Assembly (NCBI GenBank): GCA_015065765.1
Contig: SVPP01000003.1
Span: forward strand, 1 to 64,000
Length of the DNA stretch: 64,000 bases
Direction of reading: 5' to 3'
DNA from: Oscillospiraceae bacterium
GTDB taxonomy: Bacteria; Bacillota; Clostridia; Oscillospirales; Acutalibacteraceae
The notes under the pieces were generated by a model, which saw only the letters and a list, made by a program, of their open reading frames with translations, searched no databases and was not told the DNA's origin. Position numbers and translations under genes: made by a program. Positions within the stretch are counted from its first letter, which is position 1; every line of letters begins with the position of its first letter. Shown one piece after another: positions 63,901-64,000 of the stretch.

Positions 63901-64000
63901 ATGCTCAGAATTAATTCGATTAAAATGCCTCTTGAGAGTGAGGACAGAGATTTAAGAAACGCTGCTGCAAAGGCTCTCAGAGTTAAAAGTGAAGATATAG
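63901..64000 (+). CDS. FAD-dependent dehydrogenase (COG2509-like), N-terminal part, cut by window end
   Basis: An open frame runs from ATG 63901 to the window edge, giving 33 residues (MLRINSIKMPLESEDRDLRN, then AAAKALRVKSEDI). This start resembles the N-terminal domain of the COG2509 FAD-dependent dehydrogenases, which begin with a short ML(R)xxxIKLPL strand and a helix before the Rossmann fold and often lie next to BaiN-type genes. AAAGGA lies 8 bases before the ATG, and the frame starts 4 bases after the previous stop. The identification rests on a short fragment and on the neighbour. Confidence 0.6.
   Translation, partial: MLRINSIKMPLESEDRDLRNAAAKALRVKSEDI

Overview
The window reads as the chromosome of a low-GC Gram-positive anaerobe of class Clostridia, most likely a gut member of the Oscillospirales/Ruminococcaceae. 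The basis is the ctsR-mcsA-mcsB-clpC operon, hrcA-grpE-dnaK-dnaJ under a perfect CIRCE element, a Spo0H/SigH-like sigma factor, a clostridial zinc-ribbon protein, a Ruminococcus-type D-psicose 3-epimerase, and many Big2, metallophosphoesterase and GPH-symporter genes. I see no phage, IS element, CRISPR array or tRNA. The genus-level guess is inference.

Layout. 1-204: 3' end of a 23S rRNA gene and its terminator, with no 5S gene after it. 272-3521: an AT-rich block with an ECF-type sigma factor that carries a long C-terminal extension, a small XRE regulator and a polytopic membrane protein. 3600-12422 (minus strand): a group of sugar-related and secreted proteins (D-allulose/psicose 3-epimerase, GH18 protein, metallophosphoesterase, Big2-domain protein, heparinase II/III-like protein), mostly separated by hairpin terminators. 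12532-26024: a protein quality-control island. It has a two-component system with an HtrA protease on the minus strand; then the CtsR-controlled ctsR-mcsA-mcsB-clpC operon and the HrcA-controlled hrcA-grpE-dnaK-dnaJ operon on the plus strand.

26086-32710 (minus): three tandem GPH-family symporter paralogues, each followed by a similar hairpin terminator, then an orphan family-5 solute-binding lipoprotein. 32926-44848 (plus): rmuC, a 1168-residue secreted double metallophosphoesterase, prfB, a cyclase-family hydrolase, a polyprenyl-phosphate sugar transferase, four tandem endonuclease/exonuclease/phosphatase (EEP) paralogues, thyA and a dihydrofolate reductase gene. Several of these are translationally coupled. 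44892-47711 (minus): a fur-family regulator, a membrane-anchored unknown and comM/yifB. 47932-59657 (plus): sigH-like gene, zinc-ribbon protein, HAD hydrolase, mfd, rpsO with a structured leader, pnp with a long leader hairpin, and a pair of ABC exporter half-transporters. 59736-64000 (plus): SulP anion transporter, MFS transporter, BaiN/HI0933-type flavoprotein and the start of a second FAD-dependent oxidoreductase cut by the window end.

Most of the window is housekeeping. The parts least explained by known biology are the four EEP paralogues between a priming glycosyltransferase and the thymidylate genes, the triplicated symporter locus, the secreted-enzyme group with its 872-residue Big2 protein, the 1168-residue double phosphoesterase with a sorting-signal-like tail, and the sigma factor with a winged-helix-like extension. 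I found no locus that I can defend as a wholly new system.
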